Assembly: GCF_002237655.1 (NCBI RefSeq)
Contig: NZ_NOKT01000010.1
Coordinates: 124,001-188,000 of the forward strand
DNA from: Streptomyces sp. XY006
GTDB taxonomy: Bacteria > Actinomycetota > Actinomycetes > Streptomycetales > Streptomycetaceae
Reading direction: 5' to 3'
DNA length: 64,000 bases
The notes beneath the pieces are model-generated. The model was not told the origin of the DNA, did no database searches, and was given only the letters and a program-made list of their open reading frames with translations. Both the position numbers and the translations under genes were made by a program. Numbering within the stretch: position 1 is the stretch's first letter; each line of letters begins with the position of its first letter. Positions 1 through 9,921 of this stretch are shown one piece after another.

Positions 1-887
1 CCACGGCGACCTCCCTGGCCTCCGTCGGCACCGGCCTGCCGCCCGGCGCGCACGGCCTGCCCGGCTACACCGTGCGCAACCCCGACACCGGCGAGCTGAT
101 GAACCAGCTGCGCTGGCAGCCCTGGACCCCGCCCGGCCCCTGGCAGCCGTACCCGACTGTCTTCCAGCTGGCCCACGAGGCCGGTGTGCACGCCGCGCAG
201 GTGTCCTCCCCGACCTTCGAGAACACCCCGCTCACCCGGGTGGCGCTCAGTGGCGGAACGTTCCTGGGGCGGCTGACCGGCGAGGAGCGGATGGACCTGG
301 CGGCCGGGCAACTGGCCGCCGGCGACCGCTCCCTGGTCTACACGTACTTCGCCGAGGTCGACGGCGCCGGCCACCGCTTCGGCGTCGACTCCGACGCCTG
401 GCGCGGCCAGCTCATGTACGCCGACCGCCTGGTCCAGCGCCTCGCGGAGCAACTGCCCCCGCGCAGCGCCCTCTACGTCACCGCCGACCACGGCATGATC
501 GACGTGCCCTTCGGCGAGCAGCACCGCATCGACTTCGACGAGGACTGGGAGCTCAGCGCCGGCGTCGCCCTGCTCGGCGGCGAGGGCCGCGCCCGGCACG
601 TCTACGCGGTACCGGGCGCCGCGAACGACGTGCTGACCTGCTGGCGCGAGGTGCTCGGCGAGCAGTTCTGGGTCGCCTCCCGCGACCAGGCCATCGAGGC
701 GGGCTGGTTCGGCCCGCACATCGACGCCCGGGTCTACGACCGGATCGGGGACGTGGTCGCCGCCGCGCGCGACGACGTCCTGCTCATCGCCTCCGAGCGG
801 GAGCCCAAGGAGTCGGCGATGGTCGGCAACCACGGTTCGATGACCCCCGCCGAGCAGCTGGTCCCCCTGCTCGAAGTACGCTCCTGA
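1..887 (+). CDS. Alkaline-phosphatase-fold phosphodiesterase, 3' part (AtaC-like)
   Basis: The gene enters from the left edge; its frame is open from base 3 and about 294 residues are visible. Motifs of the type I phosphodiesterase/nucleotide pyrophosphatase family are present: DGAGHRFG, then TADHGM followed by a His, which supply metal-binding Asp and His residues, and NHGSMTP near the C-terminus. The N-terminal nucleophile region lies outside the window. In Streptomyces the c-di-AMP phosphodiesterase AtaC belongs to this family and, as I recall, its gene lies close to sepH, as here. That identity is an inference from family and place. Thymidine kinase follows after 43 bases on the same strand. 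Confidence 0.85.
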   Translation, partial: TATSLASVGTGLPPGAHGLPGYTVRNPDTGELMNQLRWQPWTPPGPWQPYPTVFQLAHEAGVHAAQVSSPTFENTPLTRVALSGGTFLGRLTGEERMDLAAGQLAAGDRSLVYTYFAEVDGAGHRFGVDSDAWRGQLMYADRLVQRLAEQLPPRSALYVTADHGMIDVPFGEQHRIDFDEDWELSAGVALLGGEGRARHVYAVPGAANDVLTCWREVLGEQFWVASRDQAIEAGWFGPHIDARVYDRIGDVVAAARDDVLLIASEREPKESAMVGNHGSMTPAEQLVPLLEVRS

Positions 888-930
888 GACCGCACGCCGA
901 TCCCTTCCGCCGAAAGGTGCTCAACCCCCC

Positions 931-1581
931 ATGCCCGAGCTGGTGTTCTTCTCCGGAACGATGGACTGCGGGAAGTCGACGCTGGCTCTCCAGATCGAGC
1001 ACAACCGCTCGGCGCGCGGACTGCAGGGCATGATCTTCTCCCGGGATGACCGCGCCGGCCACGGCAAGCTGTCCTCACGGCTCGGCCTGGTCACGGACGC
1101 CGTGGAGGTCGAGGACGGGCAGGACCTGTACGCCTACCTCGTCGACCACCTCTCCCAGGGCGGCCGGGCCGACTACGTCATCGCCGACGAGGCGCAGTTC
1201 CTCGCCCCCGAGCAGATCGACCAACTCGCCCGCGTGGTCGACGACCTGGGCCTGGACGTGTACGCCTTCGGCATCACGACCGACTTCCGCTCCAAGCTGT
1301 TCCCGGGCTCCCAGCGGCTGGTGGAGCTGGCCGACCGGGTCGAGGTGCTCCAGGTCGAGGCCCTGTGCTGGTGCGGCGCACGCGCCACGCACAACGCCCG
1401 CACGATAGGCGGCGTCATGGTCGTCGAGGGCGCCCAGGTGGTCGTCGGCGACGTCACCCGCTCCGCCGACGAGGTCGGCTACGAGGTGCTGTGCCGCCGC
1501 CACCACCGCCGCCGCATGACCGCGGCGACGGCCCGCGCGGCGGCCCTGTCCCCGGACGTCCTGCCGGTCACGTCCGCCTGA
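931..1581 (+). CDS. tdk: Thymidine kinase
   Basis: A 216-residue type II thymidine kinase that phosphorylates thymidine to dTMP in the salvage pathway. The P-loop GTMDCGKST is at residues 9-17, the Walker B-like segment ADEAQF near residue 90 carries the catalytic Glu, and a zinc lasso is formed by the CWCG pair and a later CRRHH. The ATG follows GAAAGGTGC. Length and motif order are normal. It is in line with the preceding phosphodiesterase gene and may be co-transcribed with it. Confidence 0.95.
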   Translation: MPELVFFSGTMDCGKSTLALQIEHNRSARGLQGMIFSRDDRAGHGKLSSRLGLVTDAVEVEDGQDLYAYLVDHLSQGGRADYVIADEAQFLAPEQIDQLARVVDDLGLDVYAFGITTDFRSKLFPGSQRLVELADRVEVLQVEALCWCGARATHNARTIGGVMVVEGAQVVVGDVTRSADEVGYEVLCRRHHRRRMTAATARAAALSPDVLPVTSA

Positions 1582-1632
1582 CCGCCTGACTGCTTGACCG
1601 CTTGACCGTCCGACCGCCCTGCCGGGCAGCGG

Positions 1633-1688
1633 CCCGGTGGCAGGGTCCCGGTGGCGGTGTCCCGGTGGCGGGGTCCCGGTGGCAGGGG
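1633..1688. repeat. Short tandem repeat, 14-bp unit
   Basis: Four imperfect copies of a 14-base unit with core CCCGGTGGC start at 1633, 1647, 1661 and 1675. They lie in the gap between the convergent thymidine kinase and VOC genes. A looser TGACCGCT-type repetition precedes them (about 1579-1617). No coding potential is convincing here. Confidence 0.7.
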
Positions 1689-1702
1689 CCTGGCGGCGTC
1701 CG

Positions 1703-2506
1703 TCAGTCCGGCCGCTGCAGCAGCGCGAACCGCGCTCCCTCCGGATCCGCCACCGCCGCCACGCGCCCCTGCGGGGTGTCGCGCACCGGCTTCAGGACGG
1801 TCCCGCCCAGGTGGACGAGGTGGTCCAGGGCGTCCCCGACGTCGTCGACCTGGAAGTACGTCACCCAGTGCGGCCCCCGGTCGCGGGGCAGCGACTGTCC
1901 CATTCCGTGCACGCCCGCGACGGGCCGGCCGCCGAGCTGCAGGGTGACGTAGTCGAAGTCGGCGGAGACGACCGGCTCCTCCTCGTAGCCGAACACCGTC
2001 CGGTAGAACTTGGCGACGGTGGCCGACTCGAAGGTCAGCAGCTCGTTCCAGGCGGGGGTGCCGGCGACGTCCGAGACGGCCGTGCCCAGGTGCGCGGCGG
2101 GCTGCCACACGCCGAAGACCGCGCCGGACGGGTCGGAGCCGATCGCCAGCCGGCCGGCGTCGGCGGCGTCCAGCGGGCCCACCCCGATGGTGCCGCCGCA
2201 GCTGCGCACCGTCTCGGCCGTCAGATCGGCGTTGCGCGAGGCGAAGTAGGGGGTCCACGCGATGGGCAGGTGCCGGTCCGGCGGCAGTTGGCCGATGCCG
2301 GCCACCTCGTGCCCGTCCAGCAGCGCGCGCACATACGGGCCGAGCTGCTGGGGGCCGGGCCGGAACTCCCAGCCGAACAGCGCCCCGTAGAACTCCTCGG
2401 TCGCGGCCAGGCCGTGCACCATCAGGCTCACCCAGCAGGGTGTGCCGGGCGCGTGCCGAGCGGGTGTTTTGCCGCTCGGGCCGGCGGACGCCGGTGCGTC
2501 GCTCAT
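1703..2506 (-). CDS. VOC family (glyoxalase/bleomycin resistance fold) protein
   Basis: A 267-residue protein with two vicinal-oxygen-chelate modules. The first begins around PCWVSLMVHG and the second around PAWNELLTFE, each followed by a typical FYxxxFGWE or FYRTVFGYE stretch. Such tandem proteins bind or modify small molecules; the substrate cannot be read from the sequence. I chose the ATG at 2506; an in-frame GTG lies six bases upstream. It points away from the rhodanese gene and is convergent with thymidine kinase. Confidence 0.85.
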   Translation of the reverse strand: MSDAPASAGPSGKTPARHAPGTPCWVSLMVHGLAATEEFYGALFGWEFRPGPQQLGPYVRALLDGHEVAGIGQLPPDRHLPIAWTPYFASRNADLTAETVRSCGGTIGVGPLDAADAGRLAIGSDPSGAVFGVWQPAAHLGTAVSDVAGTPAWNELLTFESATVAKFYRTVFGYEEEPVVSADFDYVTLQLGGRPVAGVHGMGQSLPRDRGPHWVTYFQVDDVGDALDHLVHLGGTVLKPVRDTPQGRVAAVADPEGARFALLQRPD

Positions 2507-2758
2507 CGTCACTCTCTTCTCGGCCTGGCGGTGGCCGTGCTCTCCGCAGCCCTCGTAGGGCTCGCCCCGCGGGACGACCTTTGTCCGGGAGAATGCCCGA
2601 TGTGCGGGGCGCTGTCCCTTGCGGCGCGCTTATCGACAGGTGTCGTTCAGCTGTACAGCATGTGCTTGTTCCCGTACACCGAGTGATCGACCCGGCTCGG
2701 CGGAGCAGAGTAGCCGGACCGCGACGGCTCGGCCACCCGGTGCGCGAGGATGGGGAGC

Positions 2759-3610
2759 ATGAACGCCATCATCTCCGCATCCGACCTCGCGCACGCTCTG
2801 ACGGGCCCGACCCCGCCGGTCCTGCTCGACGTCCGCTGGCAGCTCACCGCGGCCAAGGCGTCCGGCGAACCGCCGTTCGACGGCCGGGCCGCGTACGAGG
2901 CAGGGCACCTGCCGGGGGCCGTCTACGTCGACCTGGACCGGGAGTTGGCCTCGGCTCCGGGCACGGGCGGCCGGCATCCGCTGCCCGACCTGGCGCGCTT
3001 CGGCGCGGCGATGCGCGCGGCGGGCGTGTCGTCCCGGACGCCGGTGGTCGTCTACGACGGCGGCCAGGGCTGGGCGGCGGCCCGGGCATGGTGGCTGCTG
3101 CGCTGGACGGGTCACCCGGACGTGCGGGTCCTCGACGGCGGGTTGCCGGCCTGGGAGGGGCCGCTGGAGACGGCCGTGCCGGATCCGGCGGAGGGCGACT
3201 TCGCGCCCGAGCCGGGGGCGGCGGGACTGCTCGACGCGGACGCGGCGGCGGAGCTGGCGCGGTCCGGGGTGCTGCTGGACGCGCGGGCGGGGGAGCGGTA
3301 CCGGGGCGAGGTCGAGCCGATCGACCCGGTGGCCGGGCACATCCCGGGCGCGGTGTCCGCGCCCACGACGGAGAACGTGGGCGCGGACGGCCGTTTCCTG
3401 CCCGCCGATGAGCTCCGGGAACGCTTCAAGAACCTCGGTGTGTCGCAGAGTTCACCCGTGGGCGTGTACTGCGGGTCGGGCGTGTCGGCGGCGCACCAGG
3501 TGCTGGCGCTCGCGGTCGCGGGCATCCCGGCACACCTGTACGTGGGCTCGTGGTCGGAGTGGTCGGCGGACCCGGCCCGCCCGGTCGCGGTGGGCCCCGA
3601 CCCCCAGTGA
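2759..3610 (+). CDS. Sulfurtransferase with two rhodanese domains
   Basis: A 283-residue thiosulfate or 3-mercaptopyruvate sulfurtransferase. The N-terminal rhodanese domain begins VLLDVRW. The C-terminal domain carries the active cysteine in YCGSGVSA near residue 240, a CxxGxxx loop of the mercaptopyruvate/thiosulfate type. Two in-frame ATGs exist at 2750 and 2759; I prefer 2759 because GAGGA lies eight bases before it. It probably moves sulfane sulfur to cyanide or other thiol acceptors in the cytoplasm. Confidence 0.92.
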   Translation: MNAIISASDLAHALTGPTPPVLLDVRWQLTAAKASGEPPFDGRAAYEAGHLPGAVYVDLDRELASAPGTGGRHPLPDLARFGAAMRAAGVSSRTPVVVYDGGQGWAAARAWWLLRWTGHPDVRVLDGGLPAWEGPLETAVPDPAEGDFAPEPGAAGLLDADAAAELARSGVLLDARAGERYRGEVEPIDPVAGHIPGAVSAPTTENVGADGRFLPADELRERFKNLGVSQSSPVGVYCGSGVSAAHQVLALAVAGIPAHLYVGSWSEWSADPARPVAVGPDPQ

Positions 3611-3746
3611 CCGGCTGCGCACGGCCCGAGCGCTTGAGACGCGCACGGCCCTGAGCACCCGGGACGCGTGCGTCGATGAACGCCCGGGACGCGCACGGCC
3701 CTGAGCGCTCGGACGTGCGCGGCCGCCCTGGGTGATCAGACGCGCA

Positions 3747-3778
3747 TGAGGGCCGCACCCGGTACGGCGCGGCCCTCA
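3747..3778. terminator. Bidirectional terminator hairpin
   Basis: A perfect 10-bp stem (TGAGGGCCGC and GCGGCCCTCA) with a 12-base loop sits between the convergent rhodanese and sepH genes. The sequence before it (3611-3740) holds three imperfect copies of GCGCACGGCCCTGAGC-like sequence and no gene. Confidence 0.75.
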
Positions 3779-3813
3779 GGCGTAGTCACATGGACGACGA
3801 CCGACCCGGCCGG

Positions 3814-4863
3814 CTACTCCTGCTTCTTGCGCCGGGTCCCGAACACGATCTCGTCCCAGCTCGGCACGGCCGCTCGGCGGCCCGGGCGGACGCCGTCGGC
3901 CTCCGCCTGACGGTCGGTGGCGCCGATGAGACGGTCGCGGTGGCTGCCCACGGAACGCGGCATGAGCACGTCCGCGTACGCGGAACCGGCCGAGGCGGCG
4001 GGAGCCGGCGGCTCCTCCTCCTCGGACTCGACGACGGGCTCCTCCTCGGGCTCCGGCGCGGGGCGCTCGGGAACCACCAGGTCGCCGCGGAAGCTCGGCA
4101 CCGCCTCCAGGAGGCTGGTCAGCGAGTCCCGTTCGGTCGAGGCCGTGATGGCCAGGGTCTCCTCGTCGGGCTCGGAGGCCGGCGCGGGCAGGCTCGGCCG
4201 CTCGCGGTCGCCGGGCCGGTCCAGCGGCCTGTCGCGCGGCAGCCGTGCGATCCGCGGCACGAACGGGAAGCTGGGCTCGGGCGCGGCCAGGTCGTCGGAC
4301 TCGCCGATCAGTGAGCGGGCCTCGTCGTCGACTGCCTGGACGAGCCGCCGCGGCGGGTCGTACGTCCAGCTCGCCGAGTGTGGTTCGCCCGCGACGCGGT
4401 AGACCAGCAGGACCTCCCACGTGCCGTCGTCACGACGCCACGAGTCCCACTGGACGGTGTCCTTGTCGGCCCCGCGCAGCAGCAGCCGCTCCTGCACGGC
4501 CTCGCCCAGCGGCGGACCGGAGTTCTCGCCGGGGCGGCGGACCGGAGTCTTGCGGGCCCGCTCGGCCATGAACGCGCGCTCGGCGAGCACCGGACCCTCG
4601 AAGCGGCGGACCCGGTCGACGGGGATGCCGGCCATCTGCGCGACCTCTTCCGCGGTCGCGCCGGCACGTATACGCGCCTGGATGTCGCGGGGGCGGAGGT
4701 GGCTCTCCACCTCGATCTCGATCTGGCCGAGGCGGGGACGGTCGCCGCGCACGGCGGCGCGGAGCCGTTCGTCGATCGGAAGCGTGTACTCCGTGCTGTC
4801 CGCAGCCTTCAGCACCAGCCGTGTGCCGTCATTCGAGACGGCCACGACACGCAGTTCGGGCAT
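3814..4863 (-). CDS. sepH: Cell division regulator SepH (DUF3071)
   Basis: A 349-residue actinobacterial SepH protein. It has the conserved N-terminal DUF3071 domain with a helix-turn-helix-like segment (AEEVAQMAGIPVDRV) followed by the conserved tail of that domain (DTVQWDSW to ASWTYDPP), then an acidic and Pro-rich disordered C-terminal half. SepH stimulates FtsZ assembly during sporulation septation. The start is MPELRVVA at 4863, preceded by GGGAGGT; a longer reading frame upstream lacks support. The place next to a rhodanese and upstream of ferrochelatase matches S. coelicolor. Confidence 0.93.
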   Translation of the reverse strand: MPELRVVAVSNDGTRLVLKAADSTEYTLPIDERLRAAVRGDRPRLGQIEIEVESHLRPRDIQARIRAGATAEEVAQMAGIPVDRVRRFEGPVLAERAFMAERARKTPVRRPGENSGPPLGEAVQERLLLRGADKDTVQWDSWRRDDGTWEVLLVYRVAGEPHSASWTYDPPRRLVQAVDDEARSLIGESDDLAAPEPSFPFVPRIARLPRDRPLDRPGDRERPSLPAPASEPDEETLAITASTERDSLTSLLEAVPSFRGDLVVPERPAPEPEEEPVVESEEEEPPAPAASAGSAYADVLMPRSVGSHRDRLIGATDRQAEADGVRPGRRAAVPSWDEIVFGTRRKKQE

Positions 4864-5334
4864 GGGGACCTCCCGGGTGGTGCCTGCCGACGTCACGTGC
4901 GTCGCTGCTTCCGCTAGTCGAGTGTGGCCTGCCCGGGTGCAGCCTGCCACAACCTTGCCGAGTTGCCCGGCGTGTCGGGCGCGGGCCCTGGATCGCCGTT
5001 ATGGCACGGTTACCTATTCGCAACGCTAAGTGACGAACTTCATCACCCTGTGCAACTAGCCCCCTCCCGGCGGTCCTTAAAGGTCCCGTGCACCCTGAAG
5101 GGAGACCGGACCCAGGGCTCGCAACAGTACTCCATTCGGGCCACGTGCGTGGATTGGCACGCCGCCCAACTTCTGGCAAGAGGGGGGACTTGGCCGCCCC
5201 ATGCCCCCGTTCCGCGATCTTGAACGTGGGGAACTTCACGTAATCGCCGGAATCGGAACTAAGGGTTTCGGTCGCACGTCCCCTTCTTGTGCAGTTGATC
5301 GACCATGTACGGGAAAGGCAGGCAAGGTCCGGGG
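4864..5334. other. Non-coding interval between sepH and a divergent membrane protein gene
   Basis: About 470 bases of divergent upstream sequence, visibly less GC-rich than its surroundings in 4990-5300. It should contain the sepH promoter and that of the following gene. I see no convincing ORF, tRNA or strong hairpin. Confidence 0.5.
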
Positions 5335-6174
5335 ATGCGTGAAAGGCCCGATGGTGTCGGCGAGATGGGCGAACCCGAGACGGGGACGTCCAGGAGGATC
5401 GATCTGAACGTGTCGCAGGTCGCCGGTGGCGCCCTGGCGGCGGTGCTCGCGGCCAAACTGGCCTCGTACTTCGGGGTGTACGGCACGATCGTGGGCGCCG
5501 GCGTGGTCAGTGTCGTCGCCACCTGCGGCGGTTCCCTCTTCCAGCACTTCTTCAAGCGCACCGGCGAACAACTCCGCGGTGCGACGGCCACGACCCCGGG
5601 GCCGGCGGCCGCGTCGGCGCCGCAATCGCCTCCGCCGCCCGGCGAGTTCACCACCGGCACCGTCTACCGCGCCCGGGCCCGGGGCTGGAAGCGGCCGGTG
5701 CTCGCGGCGGCCCTCGTCTTCGGTGTCGCGATGGCCGGAATCACCACCTACGAGCTGGCGTCCGGCCACAACCTCGGCGGCGGTCGCAGCACCACCGTCG
5801 GTGACGCCTTCTCCGGCGGCGGCGACTCCTCGCGGGACTCCGGCGGTTCGGAGAAGTCGGGCACCTCGGGCGACTCCAGGACGCCCGGGGGTTCCGACGC
5901 GGGTTCGGAAGGTGACGGCGGCGCCTCGGATGTTCCGTCCACCGGCTCCGCACCGGGCGGGGGTGCCTCGCCTTCCCCGCGTGGCTCCGCTGACTCGGGC
6001 GATTCCGGTGACTCCGGCGGTACGGCGTCCCCTTCCACGCCGGCGCCGGACACCACCGGAGGCGAGGACCCGGAGCGCACCACCCCCAGCGCGTCGCCTA
6101 CGCCCCCAGCACCCTCCGCAAGTAGTCGTTCCGGAACAGCCGATCGGGATCCAGACGGTCCCGCAGCGCCGTGA
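5335..6174 (+). CDS. Membrane protein with Ser/Gly/Pro-rich extracytoplasmic tail
   Basis: About 279 residues and not assigned to a characterised family. A first hydrophobic stretch (around AAVLAAKLASYFGVYGTIVG) and a second (around LAAALVFGVAMAGITTYELA) flank a short loop. A long low-complexity tail rich in Ser, Gly, Asp, Thr and Pro follows and probably lies outside the membrane. The start is uncertain: in-frame ATGs occur at 5305, 5335 and 5365; 5335 has AAGG eight bases upstream. The 3' end overlaps the convergent oxidase gene by 77 bases. Confidence 0.65.
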   Translation: MRERPDGVGEMGEPETGTSRRIDLNVSQVAGGALAAVLAAKLASYFGVYGTIVGAGVVSVVATCGGSLFQHFFKRTGEQLRGATATTPGPAAASAPQSPPPPGEFTTGTVYRARARGWKRPVLAAALVFGVAMAGITTYELASGHNLGGGRSTTVGDAFSGGGDSSRDSGGSEKSGTSGDSRTPGGSDAGSEGDGGASDVPSTGSAPGGGASPSPRGSADSGDSGDSGGTASPSTPAPDTTGGEDPERTTPSASPTPPAPSASSRSGTADRDPDGPAAP

Positions 6175-7417
6175 ACTCGCCGAAGCGCGGATACACCCGG
6201 GAGAAGTACTCCGCGTCCCGGGTGTGGATCTTGCCCCAGTGCGGACGGCCCTCGTGGGCGGTGAAGATGCGCTCGGCCGCGGTGAAGTAGCGGTGGTAGG
6301 GCGTGCCCCGGAACATGTGCACGGCGACATAGGCGCTGTCGCGGCCGGAGGCGGTGGAGAGGGTGATGTCGTCGGCGGGCGCGGTGCGCACCTCAACGGG
6401 GAAGCTGACCTTGAGGCCCGAGCGGTCCACCATGGTCCTCAGTTCGCGCAGCACCTCGACGACGGCGGCGCGCGGGACGGCGTACTCCATCTCCACGAAG
6501 CGCACCCGGCGCGGGGAGGTGAAGACCTTGTAGGGGATGTCGGTGTAGGTCCGCGCGGACAGGGCCTTGCTGGAGATGCGGGCGATCGAGGGGATCGTCG
6601 CGGGCACCGCCCGGCCCACCCAGTTGGCCACCTGGAACACCCCGTTGGAGAGGAACTCGTCCTCGATCCAGCCCGTGACCTGCGGCACCGGCTGCTCCGG
6701 GCCCGCGCTGCGGTTGTTGCGCTTGGTGTTGGTGCTGCCGGTGTGCGGGAACCAGTAGAACTCGAAGTGCTCGTTCTCGGCCCAGAGTTCCTCGAAGTCC
6801 GCCAGGACCCGGTCGAACGGCATCGGTTCCTCGCGGGCCGTGAGCAGGAAGATCGGCTCCACGGCGAACGTGAGCGCGGTGACGATGCCCAGGGCGCCCA
6901 GGCCGATGCGGGCGGCCGCGAAGACCTCCGGGTTCTCCTTCTCGGAGCAGGTGAGGACCGAGCCGTCGGCCGTGACCAGTTCCAGGCCCTTGATCTGCGC
7001 GGCGATCGAACCGGAGTCGCGGCCCGTGCCGTGCGTGCCCGTGCCGGTGGCGCCGGAGACGGTCTGCTCCATGATGTCGCCCATGTTGGTCAGCGACAGG
7101 CCCTCGCGCGCCAGCGCGACATTGAGTCTCTTGAGCGGGGTGCCGGCCTCCACCGTGACCGTCATGTTCTCGCGGTCGATCCGGCGTATGCCGGTCAACA
7201 GTTGAGGGCGGATCAACACACCGTCGGTCGCGGCTATGGACGTGAAGGAGTGGCCCGAGCCGACGGCCTTCACCGTCAGGCCGTCCTCGGCGGCCTGACG
7301 CACGGCGTCGGCCAGCTCGTCGACGGAGGCCGGGGTGACCTCCCGCGCGGGGCGCGCCGAGACGTTGCCGCCCCAGTTACGCCACGTGCCGTTCTTTCCG
7401 TTCGCTGTGCTGCTCAA
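6098..7417 (-). CDS. FAD-linked oxidase of the D-arabinono-1,4-lactone oxidase family
   Basis: A 439-residue flavoprotein with an N-terminal PCMH-type FAD-binding domain (VKAVGSGHSFT near residue 45, the usual FAD-contact loop; then GATGTGTHGTG) and a C-terminal ALO domain containing HWGK, typical of aldonolactone and alditol oxidases. It oxidises a sugar lactone or alditol with oxygen; the exact substrate is unknown. I chose a TTG start at 7417 (LSSTANGK) because GGGGAGG lies six bases upstream. The start overlaps the end of the MFS gene by 41 bases, indicating a coupled pair. Confidence 0.88.
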   Translation of the reverse strand: MSSTANGKNGTWRNWGGNVSARPAREVTPASVDELADAVRQAAEDGLTVKAVGSGHSFTSIAATDGVLIRPQLLTGIRRIDRENMTVTVEAGTPLKRLNVALAREGLSLTNMGDIMEQTVSGATGTGTHGTGRDSGSIAAQIKGLELVTADGSVLTCSEKENPEVFAAARIGLGALGIVTALTFAVEPIFLLTAREEPMPFDRVLADFEELWAENEHFEFYWFPHTGSTNTKRNNRSAGPEQPVPQVTGWIEDEFLSNGVFQVANWVGRAVPATIPSIARISSKALSARTYTDIPYKVFTSPRRVRFVEMEYAVPRAAVVEVLRELRTMVDRSGLKVSFPVEVRTAPADDITLSTASGRDSAYVAVHMFRGTPYHRYFTAAERIFTAHEGRPHWGKIHTRDAEYFSRVYPRFGEFTALRDRLDPDRLFRNDYLRRVLGA

Positions 7418-8615
7418 CGGAGCCTCCCCGACCCGGAGCCGGCCGCGTGAGCCGGCGGTAACCGAGGAAACCCACCGCGACCGCGACGGCACCGGACACC
7501 GCCGGAACCCCGTACCCGGCGCGCGCGCCGGCGGCGTCGATCACCCAGCCGGCCGCGGAGGAGCCGAGCGCGACCCCCACCGCGAGACCGGTGCTCACCC
7601 AGGTCATGCCCTCGGTGAGCTGCGCGCGTGGTACGTGCTCTTCGATGAGGGACATCGTCGTGATCATCGTCGGCGCGATGGACAGACCCGCAACGAACAG
7701 CGCCACGGCCAGGAACGGCAAGTTTCCGACCAGTAGAAGTGGGATCATACTCACGGCCATGGCGCACACGCCCAGCAACCACCGACGTTCCGGTGCCCCG
7801 GCGAAGTGCATCAACCCGTAGACCATGCCCGCCACACAGGAACCCGCCGCGTACAGCGCGAGGACGACGCTCGCGGCCGCCTTGTGCCCCTCCTCGTCGG
7901 CGAAGGCCACGGTCACCACGTCGACCGCGCCGAAGATCGCCCCGGTGGCGACGAAGGTGGCCACCAGGACCTGCAGCCCGGGTGCGCGCAGCGCGCTGCC
8001 ACCGCCCTTGCGCTCGCGCGGATGCGGCTCGGGCTCGGTGGCGCGCTGCGCGGTCAGCCAGAACACGCCCACCGCGAGGAAGCAGGCGGCGAGCAGCGGA
8101 CCGGCCTCCGGGAACCAGGCCGTGGACAGGCCGATGGAGATGATCGGCCCGAAGATGAAGCACACCTCGTCCACCACGGACTCGAACGAGTACGCGGTGT
8201 GCAGCTGCGGCGTGCCCCGGTACAGGGTCGCCCAGCGGGCCCGGATCATCGCGCCGACGCTCGGCACGCAGCCGATGCCGACGCAGGCCACGTACAGGAC
8301 CCAGTCCGGCCACCCGTAGTGCGCGGCGAGCAGCAGCAGGGCCGCCGCCGCGAGCGAGACCAGCGTCGCCGGGCGCAGCACCCGCCGCTGCCCGTACTGG
8401 TCCACCAGGCGCGAGACCTGCGGTCCGGCCACCGCCGCGGCCAGCGCGATCGTCGCCGACAGGGCACCGGCCAGGCCGTACCGCCCGGTGAGCTGGGAGA
8501 CCATCGTGACCACGCCGATGCCCATCATCGACAGCGGCATCCGGCCGAGGAAGCCCGCGGCGGAGAAGCCCTTGGTGCCGGGGGCGGCGAACAGGGCGCG
8601 GTAAGGGCTGGGCAA
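7377..8615 (-). CDS. MFS transporter
   Basis: A 412-residue major facilitator with about twelve hydrophobic helices and the loop [11 protein letters not shown] between helices 2 and 3, close to the family A motif. It has an efflux-pump look, but no substrate can be named. Translation seems to start at TTG (8615) with GGAG upstream. The downstream FAD-linked oxidase begins inside its last 41 bases, so the two are probably expressed together. Confidence 0.88.
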   Translation of the reverse strand: MPSPYRALFAAPGTKGFSAAGFLGRMPLSMMGIGVVTMVSQLTGRYGLAGALSATIALAAAVAGPQVSRLVDQYGQRRVLRPATLVSLAAAALLLLAAHYGWPDWVLYVACVGIGCVPSVGAMIRARWATLYRGTPQLHTAYSFESVVDEVCFIFGPIISIGLSTAWFPEAGPLLAACFLAVGVFWLTAQRATEPEPHPRERKGGGSALRAPGLQVLVATFVATGAIFGAVDVVTVAFADEEGHKAAASVVLALYAAGSCVAGMVYGLMHFAGAPERRWLLGVCAMAVSMIPLLLVGNLPFLAVALFVAGLSIAPTMITTMSLIEEHVPRAQLTEGMTWVSTGLAVGVALGSSAAGWVIDAAGARAGYGVPAVSGAVAVAVGFLGYRRLTRPAPGRGGSVEQHSERKERHVA

Positions 8616-8785
8616 CGGGGACTCCGAAAGGCTCAGTAAGCTGCGAACGCAGTCGACACAGCTTACGGCTCCGCGCGTCTCTGGCGCACCTGTTCGACCA
8701 TCCCCGAGGCCGGCCCGCCAGCGCGCCGCGCGGGTGCCACCCCGCCGTTTCCCGGCTGTCAGTGCAGGGTGGCAGGATCGGAGTC

Positions 8786-9913
8786 ATGCCAGACGCGCGT
8801 GATGTCACCCCCTACGACGCCCTGCTCCTGCTCTCCTTCGGCGGCCCGGAGGGCCCGGACGACGTGGTCCCGTTCCTGGAGAACGTGACCCGCGGGCGCG
8901 GCATCCCCACCGAGCGCCTCAAGGAGGTCGGCCGGCACTACTTCCTCTTCGGCGGGGTCAGCCCGATCAACGACCAGAACCGCGCCCTGCTGGACGCCCT
9001 GCGCAAGGACTTCGCCGAGCACGGCCTGGACCTGCCGGTCTACTGGGGCAACCGCAACTGGGCGCCGTACCTCACCGACACCCTGCGCGAGATGGTCCGC
9101 GACGGCCGCCGCCGCATCCTGGTCCTGGCCACCAGCGCCTACGCCTCGTACTCGGGCTGCCGCCAGTACCGCGAGAACCTCGCCGACGCGCTCGCCGCCC
9201 TGGAGAGCGAGGGCCTGGACCTTCCGAAGATCGACAAGCTGCGGCACTACTTCAACCACCCGGGCTTCCTGGAGCCCATGATCGACGGGGTCATCCGCTC
9301 CCTGGAGGAGCTGCCCGAGGACGTCCGCGACGGGGCGCACCTCGCCTTCTCGACGCACTCGATCCCCACGTCCGCCGCCGACACCTCCGGGCCCGTGGAG
9401 GGCCACGGCGACGGCGGCGCGTACGTGCGGCAGCACCTGGACATGGCGAAGCTGATCGCCGAGGCCGTCCGGGAGCGCACCGGCGTCGACCACCCCTGGC
9501 AGCTCGTCTACCAGTCCCGCTCCGGCGCCCCGCACATCCCGTGGCTGGAGCCCGACATCTGCGACCACCTGGAGGAGCGGCACGCGGCCGGCGTCCCGGC
9601 CGTCGTGATCGCCCCCATCGGCTTCGTCTCCGACCACATGGAGGTCCTCTACGACCTCGACACGGAGGCCGAGGCCAAGGCGGAGGAGCTGGGGCTGCCG
9701 ATGCGCCGCTCGGCCACCGTCGGGGACGACCCGAGGTTCGCCGCCGCGGTCCGCGAGCTCGTCCTGGAACGCGCCGCCGCCGAGCGCGGGCAGGAGGTCA
9801 CGCCGTGCGCCCTGGGCGCGCTCGGCGCGAGCCACAACCTCTGCCCGGTCGGCTGCTGCCCGGCCCGCGCCCCCCGGCCCGCCGCCGCGGGCGCCGACAG
9901 CCCCTACGCGTGA
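8786..9913 (+). CDS. hemH: Ferrochelatase (coproporphyrin III ferrochelatase type)
   Basis: A 375-residue ferrochelatase starting [23 protein letters not shown]. Motifs include SFGGPEG, the active-site FSTHSIP with the catalytic His, and [11 protein letters not shown]. The C-terminal end has a cysteine group (PCALGAL to LCPVGCCP) like the [2Fe-2S] ligands of actinobacterial enzymes. Actinobacteria insert iron into coproporphyrin III, so cpfC is the more exact name. The ATG at 8786 has GGAG upstream; the GTG at 8762 is less likely. An inositol-phosphatase gene follows after eight bases. Confidence 0.95.
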   Translation: MPDARDVTPYDALLLLSFGGPEGPDDVVPFLENVTRGRGIPTERLKEVGRHYFLFGGVSPINDQNRALLDALRKDFAEHGLDLPVYWGNRNWAPYLTDTLREMVRDGRRRILVLATSAYASYSGCRQYRENLADALAALESEGLDLPKIDKLRHYFNHPGFLEPMIDGVIRSLEELPEDVRDGAHLAFSTHSIPTSAADTSGPVEGHGDGGAYVRQHLDMAKLIAEAVRERTGVDHPWQLVYQSRSGAPHIPWLEPDICDHLEERHAAGVPAVVIAPIGFVSDHMEVLYDLDTEAEAKAEELGLPMRRSATVGDDPRFAAAVRELVLERAAAERGQEVTPCALGALGASHNLCPVGCCPARAPRPAAAGADSPYA

Positions 9914-9921
9914 GGAGCCCC

